Shown in pieces: positions 27,079-34,633 of a stretch of 53,468 nt of DNA. Each line of letters begins with the position of its first letter. Position 1 is the stretch's first letter. The DNA comes from Streptomyces jeddahensis (GTDB lineage Bacteria; Actinomycetota; Actinomycetes; Streptomycetales; Streptomycetaceae). The stretch is taken from positions 1 to 53,468 of the forward strand of contig NZ_LOHS01000023.1 in the NCBI RefSeq assembly GCF_001642995.1, written 5' to 3'. Both the position numbers and the translations under genes were made by a program. The notes beneath the pieces were generated by a model, which was not told the DNA's origin, searched no databases, and saw only the letters and a program-made list of their open reading frames with translations.

Positions 27079-28158
27079 ATGGGGCTGCTGACCATCGGGG
27101 CGTTCGCGAAGGCGTCCCGGCTGTCGCCGAAGGCGCTGCGTCTGTACGACGAGCTCGGCCTGCTGACCCCCGCTCGCGTCGACCCGGTAACCGGTTACCG
27201 GCTCTATGCGCCGGAACAGCTGGACCAGGCCCGGCTGGTCGCCTGGCTCCGCCGCCTGGGCATGCCCTTGGCCCGCATCCAGCTCGTCTGCGCGCTGGAG
27301 GCAGCCGCGGCGGCGCAGGAGATCCGCGCGTTCTGGGCTCAGGTCGAGGCCGACACCGCCGCACGGCGGGACCTGGCCGCCTTCCTCATCGACCACCTGT
27401 CCCGGAAGGACCCCGCCATGTCCCCGACCGTCGAGCCTTTGGAAATCCGTTACGCCGCATTGTCCGACGCCGGCCTGGTGCGCGAGAGCAACCAAGACAC
27501 CGCCTACGCCGGCTCCCGCCTGCTCGCCGTCGCCGACGGCTTCGGGCGAAGCGGTGCCCCCGCGAGCGCCGCCGCCGTCGACACGCTCAAGCGCCTCGAA
27601 TCCGACGCCGTCCGTGCGGGCGATCTCCTCAATGCCCTCGAAGACGCCGTCGAGCAGGCCAAACAGTCCGTGTACGGCATCGCCGCGGGCGGCCCCTCAC
27701 CGGACGACGCCGGCACCACGCTCACCGCAATGCTCTGGACCGGATCACAACTGGCGCTCGTGCACATCGGGGACTCCCGCGCCTACCTTCTGCGCGACGG
27801 AGAGTTCTTCCAGATCACCCACGACCACACCATGGTGCAGTCCATGCTCGACGAAGGACGCATCAGTCCGGAAGAAGCCGCCTCCCACCCCCAGCGGTCG
27901 CTGCTGATACGAGCCCTCGCGCAGGGAGCCGACTCCACAGCCGACATGCGCCTGCACGACGCACGCCCCGGGGACCGCTATCTGCTCTGCTCCGACGGCC
28001 TGTCCACCGTCGTGCCCGCCGAAGACATACAGCGACTGGTCACGGTGATCAGTGAGCCCGAACGGGCCGTCAGGAAACTCATCGAGCTGGCGAACCACCT
28101 GGGCGGTCCCGACAACGTCAGCTGCGTGGTCGCCGACGTGCTGGAGCTCCAGCGGTAG
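27079..28158 (+). CDS. MerR DNA-binding domain fused to a PP2C-type Ser/Thr phosphatase
   Basis: 359 residues. Residues 1-70 are a MerR helix-turn-helix: LLTIGAFAKASRLSPKALRLYDELGLLTPARVDPVTGYRLYAPEQLDQARLVAWLRRLGMPL. A connecting helix (to about 112) leads to a PP2C domain from about 120: RYAALSDAGLVRESNQDTAYAG (motif 1), LLAVADGFG (metal Asp), TTLTAMLWTGSQLALVHIGDSRAYLLRDG, THDHTMVQSML, RYLLCSDGLS and GGPDNVSCVVADV (last metal Asp). The metal-binding aspartates appear intact, so it should be an active phosphatase tethered to DNA, or a regulator whose sensor is a phosphatase domain. The start is ATG 27079 with GAGGAGG eight bases upstream. No kinase is adjacent. Confidence 0.9.
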   Translation: MGLLTIGAFAKASRLSPKALRLYDELGLLTPARVDPVTGYRLYAPEQLDQARLVAWLRRLGMPLARIQLVCALEAAAAAQEIRAFWAQVEADTAARRDLAAFLIDHLSRKDPAMSPTVEPLEIRYAALSDAGLVRESNQDTAYAGSRLLAVADGFGRSGAPASAAAVDTLKRLESDAVRAGDLLNALEDAVEQAKQSVYGIAAGGPSPDDAGTTLTAMLWTGSQLALVHIGDSRAYLLRDGEFFQITHDHTMVQSMLDEGRISPEEAASHPQRSLLIRALAQGADSTADMRLHDARPGDRYLLCSDGLSTVVPAEDIQRLVTVISEPERAVRKLIELANHLGGPDNVSCVVADVLELQR

Positions 28159-28202
28159 GGCGGTAGGAGCGCGTTGCCGGTCATACGGGCATACGGCACC
28201 GA

Positions 28203-28235
28203 GGCCGGGGACGGCGGGGGTGTCGGGCCCCGGCC
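28203..28235. terminator. Hairpin between MerR-PP2C and DUF1990 genes
   Basis: GGCCGGGG (28203-28210) pairs with CCCCGGCC (28228-28235). It sits 45 bases after the phosphatase stop and immediately before the -10-like TACGCT of the next gene. Confidence 0.45.
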
Positions 28236-28241
28236 TACGCT
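28236..28241 (+). promoter_or_regulatory. -10 box of a probable leaderless transcript (DUF1990 gene)
   Basis: TACGCT fits TANNNT and ends six bases before the ATG at 28248, and no ribosome-binding site precedes that ATG. This arrangement, known for many actinobacterial leaderless mRNAs, suggests transcription starts at the start codon. No clear -35 box. Confidence 0.35.
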
Positions 28242-28247
28242 GAATCC

Positions 28248-28745
28248 ATGGCCTTCACCTACGAGGACGTGGGAGCGACCCGCGAGGGCAGGTGTCCGGC
28301 CGGGTTCCACCCCGTGCGGGTACGGACGCGCGTCGGTGCGGGCGCGGATGTGTTCCGTACGGCAGCGCGGGCCGTCCTGTCCTGGGAGATGCACCGGGCC
28401 GTCGGCGTCAGCGTCGACGCGGCCGCGGAGGCGGCCAGGCCCGGCGTGGACGTGACGGTCGGCCTGGGATGGATCGAAGCGCCGTGCCGCGTGGTCTGGA
28501 CGGTCGAGGAGGAGGACCGCGCGGGCTTCGCGTACGGCACGCTGCCCGGGCATCCCGAGCGCGGCGAAGAGTCGTTCGTCGTGGAGCGGACAGGCGACGG
28601 CACGGTCTGGCTGACCGTGACGGCGTTCAGCCGCCCGGCGAAGCCGTGGGTGCGCGCGGGAGGCCCGGTGGTCCGGGGCCTCCAGCGCGCCTACGCCCGG
28701 CGGTGTGGTGCGGTGCTGCGCCGCATCTGCGGGTCTTCTCGATGA
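28248..28745 (+). CDS. DUF1990 family protein
   Basis: 165 residues, soluble, no signal peptide. The sequence MAFTYEDVGATREGRCPAGFHPVRVRTRVGAGADVF and later WIEAPCRVVWTVEEEDRAGFAYGTLPGHPERGEESFVVER are typical of DUF1990, a family of unknown function with a small alpha/beta fold, common in actinobacteria. The conserved GYGTLPGHPERGEE-like stretch is present as AYGTLPGHPERGEE. The end (PAKPWVRAGGPVVRGLQRAYARRC) is usual. No ribosome-binding site; it may be read from a leaderless mRNA. Ends 20 bases from the convergent mannosidase gene. Confidence 0.85.
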   Translation: MAFTYEDVGATREGRCPAGFHPVRVRTRVGAGADVFRTAARAVLSWEMHRAVGVSVDAAAEAARPGVDVTVGLGWIEAPCRVVWTVEEEDRAGFAYGTLPGHPERGEESFVVERTGDGTVWLTVTAFSRPAKPWVRAGGPVVRGLQRAYARRCGAVLRRICGSSR

Positions 28746-28765
28746 GCGGCGCAGTGCCCTTGCCG

Positions 28766-31700
28766 TCAGGGAGATGCCGTCACGGGCACCGTGGCTGAGT
28801 ACTGGACGGTGCCGAAGGCCGACACCTTGGCGAGCGCCCACCAGTCGCCGCCGCTTTCCCCGCTGCCGCTCGTGTCGCCGGGTCGGTGCGTGACGGCGTA
28901 GTGGAGTTCCGTCACGGCTCCCGGGGACACGGTGAATCCCTGGATCCGGGGCGTGATCGCGACGGCGTCGCCGGGGGCGCCCCACGTGCCGTACGGGCTG
29001 ATGATGCGGGCCTCGCCGCGGACTTCGCTCAGCGCATGGCCGGTCAGGCGCAGGACGAGGCGATCAGGGGCGGGGTGGGAGAGGTCGATGCCGAAGGGAG
29101 CGACCGGTGAGCCTCCGCCGACGGTGACGGGCAGCGCGTCCTCCAGGATCTGGCCGATGCCGTCGGGGATGCGGGCCGCCAGGAAGTACGTGCCCGGGGC
29201 CGCACCCTTCTCCGGCCGCACGGCGATGTCGAACTCCGCGAACTCGCCCGGAGCCAGGTCGTACCGGAGTGGCGCGTGCCCTGCCACGGTGAGGCCCGCC
29301 GGGACGCACAGGGAGACCGTGCCCCTGGCCGGGAGGGCGGAGGTCGCGACGGTGATGCGTACGGTTTCGGTGACTCCCGCTGAACACGACTCGCTCTTCG
29401 TGCTGCCCGCGGGCTCGCCGGCCTCTCCGGCCTCACCGCCCTCACCACCCTCGCCGGGCCGTTGGGTGCGCTCCAGGCGGAGGCTGACCGGGAGATAACC
29501 GAGGGGGGCCGGGCCCGTGTTGTGCAGCCAGTAGCGGGTGAACACGGGCTGGACGGGTTCGCGGGCCGGGCCGCCGCCATCGGGTTCCGATGTGGGCCGG
29601 TCCGACCGGGACGGGGCCGGGTCGGAGGCGGACAGGCCCGGGCGGCCGGACAGGCCCGGGCGGGCCGCGATCGTCGCGACGTCCGCCGCCGCCAGGCCGA
29701 CGCTCAGCGAACCGTCCTCCTCGGCGGTCAGCGGTCGTACCGTGCGCTGTTCCAGCAGGTCCGTGGCCTCACCGGCCGTGAACCCGCCGTGTCCGCCGTG
29801 CAGGCGGACCCGCGCAGTCACCGGCCGGCCCTCGGACTCGTACAGGCGCATGACCAGGCCGTCGGTGGCGGGGTCGGTGTCGCCGGGGAGGCCGGAGGCC
29901 ATGGGGTTGCCGCGCGGTTTGAGTGCGGAGAGCACGACGTTCGCCGGTTCGACGGTCAGGAGGGAGGCGCGCGGCGGGAGTTCGCCGTCGGAGGGGGTGG
30001 TGGGCAGGGCGAGCAGGGGATGGTTCGCCTCGCGTCCGGCGCGTACGAAGCCTGCCTGGCGCCAGTCGCCCGGTCCGGCGACGAGGCTGTAGTGGAAGTC
30101 GTGCGTCCAGTGCTGGAGGGCGAAGCTGCTGCCGTCGGGGGCGGTGCGGCGCGGACCGTCGAGCCAGACGCCGCTGGGCCAGTCGGTGCAGGACCGCATG
30201 AGGGAGAGGTAGAGGGTGCCGTCGGTGGTGGCGACGGAACCGGGGGTGCCGTGGTTGACCAGGGCGGCGGAATAGTCGTCGGCGGGTTCGGCCGAGGTGG
30301 GCAGGCCGTCGGGCACGGGGACGTCGATCACCGCGTCGGAAAGGTCGGCGGTGAGGGCGTCGGTGTCGCTGACGATCAGGACCGGGAGGTCGCGCGGGCC
30401 GCGCAGGTCGGCGCCGGGGGCCCAGGCTTGGCGGCGGGTGCGGCCGGCGGCCACGAAGACGCGGCCGTGGGCGCCGAGGGCCGCCCGGTAGGCGGCTTCG
30501 TCCGCTCCGGTGGCGGCCAGGACGCGTTCGGCGAAGGCGTTGTCAGTGCCGGGTGCCACTCTGATGTCGGGGAGGTTGGAGTCCGCGTCGAGCGAGCCGT
30601 GGCGCGGGCCGTCCGGGCGTGTGCAGGTGGCGGTCACGCCCTGGGCGACGAGAGCGGCGAGGAGGGGGCGTACATCATGGTCTTCGGGGGCGATCACTTC
30701 GGCGACACCGATGGCGTGCGACAGCGTGCCGCGCCCGCTGCCGTCACTGGTAGCGGAGTCGGCGGAGTCGGCCGAGTCGGCTGGGTGCAGGGCTATGCGC
30801 GCGGTCGTGGAGAGCCCGGCCCAGGTGTGTGCGGGGTTGTCCAGCGTCCACAGGTGCTCGGCGGTGTCGGTCTCCGGGAAGCCGAAAGGCCGCCCGATCG
30901 CGGCGAATCCGACCTCGGAGACCGGCAGCGTACCGGGCAGCTCGAGGTCGAAGCGGACCCGCAGCAGCCGGTCCTCGCCGATGGAGCCGTCCACGCGGGT
31001 GCGGAAGTCGATGCGGGAGCTGCCGTGGAGGAGGGTGGCCGTCTGCGTGAACCGCAGGGTGTCCAGGCGCACTTCGGTGGTGATCCGCGCGCCGACGGCG
31101 GAGTGCTCGACGCGTACGGAGGTGGCGGGCCGGGTGCCGGTGCCCGTGCCGGGCCCCTTGGGGAGCAGGTGCCAGGGACCCTCGCCCCAGACGGGGTGGG
31201 TCGTGTACTCGTCCTGCACGGTCAGTTCGCCGCCGAGGCCGCCCGGGCGGAGGAGTTCGCGGCCGGTGCGCAGATCGGTGATGCGGCTCAGCGCACCGCC
31301 GCGGGCGGGGTCGGCCTCGATCCGGAAGATCTCGTTCTCGATGGTCGTGGCATCGGGGACGAGGGCCCAGCCGGCAGGGGTCCGGCCAGCGGTGTCCGGT
31401 TCGGCGAGCTGGTAGACGCGGTGGCCGAGCGAGGGTACGCCCCGGGCGAAAAAGGAGAGAGCGGTGCCCTCAGTGACCGAGGGCACGGGCCGCCCGGCCT
31501 CGTCCCGGACCTCGGCGCGTGCCGCACCGTCCACGATGACCAGGCCGTCCCGTTCCCAGGAGAGGGTGTTCGCGACCAGCAGGGGCCGCCCCGGCGTGTG
31601 TGCGCTGCCGCGGGTGTCGGTGCGGGCGGCGAGCTGCCCCAGTGCGTTCGTCCGCACCCGGTCGCCGAGTTCGTACGCCTCACGCCAGTTGTCGGCGAGA

Positions 31701-33238
31701 TCGAGATAGACCTGGTCGGACTCGGTTCCCGTGACGGCGTCGTGGTGCGCACCATAGGCGAGGAGGCGCCACGCCTTGTCGAGTGCCTCGCTGGGGAAGC
31801 GCTCGCCGAAGAGGCTTGCGAGGGCGGCGAGCCGTTCCCCGTCGAGTACGGCCGTCTCGGCGGCCCGCTGCGCCTGCTTGGTGTCGATGTACGAGACGTC
31901 CTTGCCGGTGAAGACCGGGTTCATGTCCCGGGTCTGCGGCGTGATCACGCTCGTCGTATGCGAGCGGGACGGGGACTCCGCCTCACGCCGCACGGCCGCG
32001 AAGAAGTCCCGCGGCAGGCCCATCGTGAAGCGCGGCCAGACATAGCGCTTGGCCCACTCACGGTGGATCTCGGTGCACCAGCGCGACGGCACGTTGTGGT
32101 CGTGGCCCACCGGCAGCATCACATTGCGCGTGGCGGCGACCTTCTTCAACTGGGCGTACTGGTCATACGCGGCCACCATCGCGGCCTCGAGCGAGTCGGT
32201 CCGGTGGATGGCCCAGCCGGCGGTGTAGTGCGCGCCCATGTAGTGGGTGAGGACGCCGCGACCGCTGGGCGCGATCCACTCGAACTCGCTGGGGAACTGC
32301 ATGCGCGCGATGTCCCCGGTGTGCCCGATGGGCCCGGAGTTGTGGAAGGGGCCGCGCGCCCAGGCGCTGGAGTCGAGCCCGGCGTCGGCCATGATCCCGG
32401 GGTGCGCCGGGTCGTGACCGAACACGTCGAGCAGCCACCCGGAACGCGGATCACCGCCGAGTACGTCCCGCTGGTAGCCGATGCCGTAGACGGTGTTGCG
32501 GATCGTCGATTCGGGGTGGGTGAGGTTGGTGTTGGGCTCGTTGTAGCTGCCGCCGACCAGTTCGATCCGGTCGTCGCGCAGGAAGCGGCGCAGGTCGGCC
32601 CTGTCGCGTGGGAAGGCGTCCCAGTGCGGCTTGAGATAGTCGATCTCCGCGAGCACGAAGCGGTAGTCGTCGTCGTGCCGGGCCGAGTCCAGGTGGGCCC
32701 GTACGAGGTCGAAGGCGCTGCGCACGTGGGGCGGGCGGAGCCGGTCCACCCAGGGAAAGTCGGGGAGTTCGTGGCGGACTTCGGTGAAGCCCGCCTGGGT
32801 GTTCCACCAGACCGGGTCGTAGTGGAAGTGGGAGACCATCCACATGGTCCAGCCGGTGTCCTCGACGGTGACGGTCGCCTCGGCGGTGCAGCGGCCGGCG
32901 AGCGGCCCTTCATTCGTGCCGGAGACGTCGCGTGCGCCGGAGTTCCCCGTGCCGAGGGAACCCGCAAGGGAACCCTCGGCCGGCTCCACGATCGCGGTGA
33001 CCCGGTGCACGGAACCGGTGGCAGCCGGGGCCGAGAAGACGACCCCGACCTCGGCGACGGCCTCCCGCCCCGGACCGGGTGCGGTGATCAGCTCGGGCTG
33101 CGGTGTGCTGACGGTCGGCCCCTCGACCCGGACCCGTACGGGACCGGTCCCGCCCTGCAGAGTGACGCGTACGACCTGGCGGGGGGACTGCTGCGTACCG
33201 ACGAAGAGATCGGTCGACCGGACGTCGCTGATCCGCAT
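28766..33238 (-). CDS. Glycoside hydrolase family 38 alpha-mannosidase, large form
   Basis: 1490 residues, no signal peptide seen, so probably cytosolic. An N-terminal beta domain (1-130) precedes the GH38 catalytic domain: zinc ligands in HFHYDPVWW (His139, Asp141), nucleophile Asp271 in GWLLDVFGHDPAHPG, further ligand in GAHHDAVTGTESDQVY. A long beta-sandwich middle region (EIFRIEADPARGGALSRITDLRTGREL) and a C-terminal NEW3-like domain (APGEFAEFDIAVRPEKGAAPGTYFLAARI) follow, larger than common ~1000-residue homologues. Function: hydrolysis of alpha-mannosides imported by the neighbouring system (inference). The start is ATG 33238 (MRISDVRSTDLF). Coding DNA contains several micro-duplications near 29440, 29630-29670 and 30750-30785. 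Downstream of the sugar kinase, likely one operon. Confidence 0.9.
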   Translation of the reverse strand: MRISDVRSTDLFVGTQQSPRQVVRVTLQGGTGPVRVRVEGPTVSTPQPELITAPGPGREAVAEVGVVFSAPAATGSVHRVTAIVEPAEGSLAGSLGTGNSGARDVSGTNEGPLAGRCTAEATVTVEDTGWTMWMVSHFHYDPVWWNTQAGFTEVRHELPDFPWVDRLRPPHVRSAFDLVRAHLDSARHDDDYRFVLAEIDYLKPHWDAFPRDRADLRRFLRDDRIELVGGSYNEPNTNLTHPESTIRNTVYGIGYQRDVLGGDPRSGWLLDVFGHDPAHPGIMADAGLDSSAWARGPFHNSGPIGHTGDIARMQFPSEFEWIAPSGRGVLTHYMGAHYTAGWAIHRTDSLEAAMVAAYDQYAQLKKVAATRNVMLPVGHDHNVPSRWCTEIHREWAKRYVWPRFTMGLPRDFFAAVRREAESPSRSHTTSVITPQTRDMNPVFTGKDVSYIDTKQAQRAAETAVLDGERLAALASLFGERFPSEALDKAWRLLAYGAHHDAVTGTESDQVYLDLADNWREAYELGDRVRTNALGQLAARTDTRGSAHTPGRPLLVANTLSWERDGLVIVDGAARAEVRDEAGRPVPSVTEGTALSFFARGVPSLGHRVYQLAEPDTAGRTPAGWALVPDATTIENEIFRIEADPARGGALSRITDLRTGRELLRPGGLGGELTVQDEYTTHPVWGEGPWHLLPKGPGTGTGTRPATSVRVEHSAVGARITTEVRLDTLRFTQTATLLHGSSRIDFRTRVDGSIGEDRLLRVRFDLELPGTLPVSEVGFAAIGRPFGFPETDTAEHLWTLDNPAHTWAGLSTTARIALHPADSADSADSATSDGSGRGTLSHAIGVAEVIAPEDHDVRPLLAALVAQGVTATCTRPDGPRHGSLDADSNLPDIRVAPGTDNAFAERVLAATGADEAAYRAALGAHGRVFVAAGRTRRQAWAPGADLRGPRDLPVLIVSDTDALTADLSDAVIDVPVPDGLPTSAEPADDYSAALVNHGTPGSVATTDGTLYLSLMRSCTDWPSGVWLDGPRRTAPDGSSFALQHWTHDFHYSLVAGPGDWRQAGFVRAGREANHPLLALPTTPSDGELPPRASLLTVEPANVVLSALKPRGNPMASGLPGDTDPATDGLVMRLYESEGRPVTARVRLHGGHGGFTAGEATDLLEQRTVRPLTAEEDGSLSVGLAAADVATIAARPGLSGRPGLSASDPAPSRSDRPTSEPDGGGPAREPVQPVFTRYWLHNTGPAPLGYLPVSLRLERTQRPGEGGEGGEAGEAGEPAGSTKSESCSAGVTETVRITVATSALPARGTVSLCVPAGLTVAGHAPLRYDLAPGEFAEFDIAVRPEKGAAPGTYFLAARIPDGIGQILEDALPVTVGGGSPVAPFGIDLSHPAPDRLVLRLTGHALSEVRGEARIISPYGTWGAPGDAVAITPRIQGFTVSPGAVTELHYAVTHRPGDTSGSGESGGDWWALAKVSAFGTVQYSATVPVTASP

Positions 33239-33383
33239 GCTGGCGTGGGCCTTTCGGTGGCTGTACGGGCTGATCAAGGGCGGCTGGTCACCGGTCGTAC
33301 GTCACGGGCGGTGTGCCCTGCGGCTGGTGCGTCCGGTGGGGGTCCGTGGGGTGCCCACGGCGGGGGTGCGTCCGGGCGGCGGG

Positions 33384-34358
33384 CTACAGCAGAGCGCGGG
33401 CCAGTTCGACGGCACCCTCGACGGGCGGCACACGCAGCGGGTGCAGTCGGGTGCCGGGGAGCTCCCGGCCGAGCGCGTCATCGAGTGCACTGTAGAGGGC
33501 GGCCTGGTTCAGGATGACTCCGCCGGCCACGACGACGTCGTTCACTGCGGCCCCGCGGTCGGCGAGCCGTGTCACGAGCGCGGCCAGCGCCTGCCCTCCC
33601 GCGGCGATCACATCGTGGGCGAGGCCGGAGCCGGCTGCGGCGGCGCTGAAAACGGCGTCGGCGTGCCGGCCCCAGTCCGCCGACACGTCGGACGCGGACT
33701 CCAGCGCCGCGCCGATCGCCGGGACTTCGCCCACCCCGAAGGCCGCGAGCAGCTGGCGGGCGAGGGGATCGGGAGGATCGCCCCGGTCGTGCGCGGCGCA
33801 GACGGCACGTGCCGCCTCGCGCACGATCCCGGCGGAGCTGCCCTCGTCGCCGAGGACGGCGCCCCAGCCCCCGACCTGGACCAGCGTCCCGTCGGCGAGA
33901 TGCCCTACGGCGACGGAGCCGGTGCCCGCCACCAGACCGACGCCCTGCTTGAGGCCGAGGGCGGGGACGAGGAGTTCGGCGTCGTTGACGATGCGCCGCG
34001 GCGCGTCGAGATGGGCGCCGAGCGCCTGTTCGAGGAGGGCGCCCTGACGCGGGGACTCGCAGCCGTGCGCGCCGACGGCGACGGATGCGGGTCTGGCGTC
34101 CCCGGGCAGGGCCTCCCGGAGGAGCCCGGCGAGCCACTCTGCGGCCTCACCGGGATCGTGCGGCCGCCAGCCGGTGCTCGGGCGTACGGTGTCGACGACG
34201 ACGTCTGTGCCCGAGCAAGCGCGGAGATGGGTCTTCGTGCCACCCACGTCGATGCCGACGACGAGTGGGACAAGTGGCGCGGGGCCGCCCTGCATGGACC
34301 CGGTGGAGTCATGCACGGACCCCGTGGAGTCCTGCGCGGATGGTGTGGAGACCTGCAC
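33384..34358 (-). CDS. BadF/BadG/BcrA/BcrD-type sugar kinase (N-acetylglucosamine-kinase-like)
   Basis: 324 residues, cytosolic ASKHA ATPase. Phosphate-1 motif LVVGIDVGGTKTHLRAC, then VAVGAHGCES, VNDAELL, GVGLVAGTGSVAVGH (phosphate 2) and VVVAGGVILNQ (adenosine motif). Members of this family phosphorylate amino sugars such as GlcNAc; here an imported sugar released by the GH38 enzyme or the operon is the likely substrate (inference). The GTG start at 34358 has AAAGAGG upstream and gives a 25-residue leader made of 7-residue repeats (QVSTPSA, QDSTGSV, HDSTGSM). The 145-base gap before GH38 has no obvious terminator, so the two may be co-transcribed. Confidence 0.85.
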   Translation of the reverse strand: MQVSTPSAQDSTGSVHDSTGSMQGGPAPLVPLVVGIDVGGTKTHLRACSGTDVVVDTVRPSTGWRPHDPGEAAEWLAGLLREALPGDARPASVAVGAHGCESPRQGALLEQALGAHLDAPRRIVNDAELLVPALGLKQGVGLVAGTGSVAVGHLADGTLVQVGGWGAVLGDEGSSAGIVREAARAVCAAHDRGDPPDPLARQLLAAFGVGEVPAIGAALESASDVSADWGRHADAVFSAAAAGSGLAHDVIAAGGQALAALVTRLADRGAAVNDVVVAGGVILNQAALYSALDDALGRELPGTRLHPLRVPPVEGAVELARALL

Positions 34359-34364
34359 GGAGCC
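34291..34364. repeat. 21-bp tandem repeat in the leader of the sugar kinase
   Basis: On the + strand, units begin at 34291, 34312, 34333 and (partial) 34354, each opening TGCAxGGA or TGCGCGGA with GTGGAG ten to fifteen bases in. They encode three heptads on the - strand and overlap the kinase start codon. Confidence 0.8.
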
Positions 34365-34513
34365 TCTTTCGCCTTGTTCGCATCGCAGCAGCCGCCTGGG
34401 ACATGCTGCGCACGGCGGGCGAACCGTGACAGGGTCAACTGTTCTACGGACGGATGGTCGGTCGGGAGGCCCCGGGACGGACCTCGGTGAGCGTGGCGGG
34501 CGTACGCCACGGG

Positions 34514-34537
34514 TTCGTTAGGAAATTAACTAACGAA
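34514..34537. promoter_or_regulatory. 24-bp palindromic operator between the kinase and ROK regulator
   Basis: TTCGTTAG (34514-34521) and its exact inverse CTAACGAA (34530-34537) flank GAAATTAA. It is strikingly AT-rich for this genome, lies in the divergent region and is followed by TACGCT (34539-34544), which could be the -10 box of the ROK gene. ROK repressors bind TTAG/CTAA-type palindromes of this kind; autoregulation plus control of the kinase-mannosidase operon is inferred. Confidence 0.65.
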
Positions 34538-34633
34538 GTACGCTGCGTCAAGGGACTGCAGAAGAAGCCCGATAGGGCCTCATCGCCGGCCGGCCCGGAC
34601 AGCGTCGTCGACAACCAGCCACAGGGACCACAC

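Noticed and set aside
29462..33517. 1351-residue open frame on the + strand
   Set aside because: It is the antisense shadow of the GH38 gene: Gly/Arg/Val-rich low-complexity sequence with no domain, caused by high third-position GC on the other strand.
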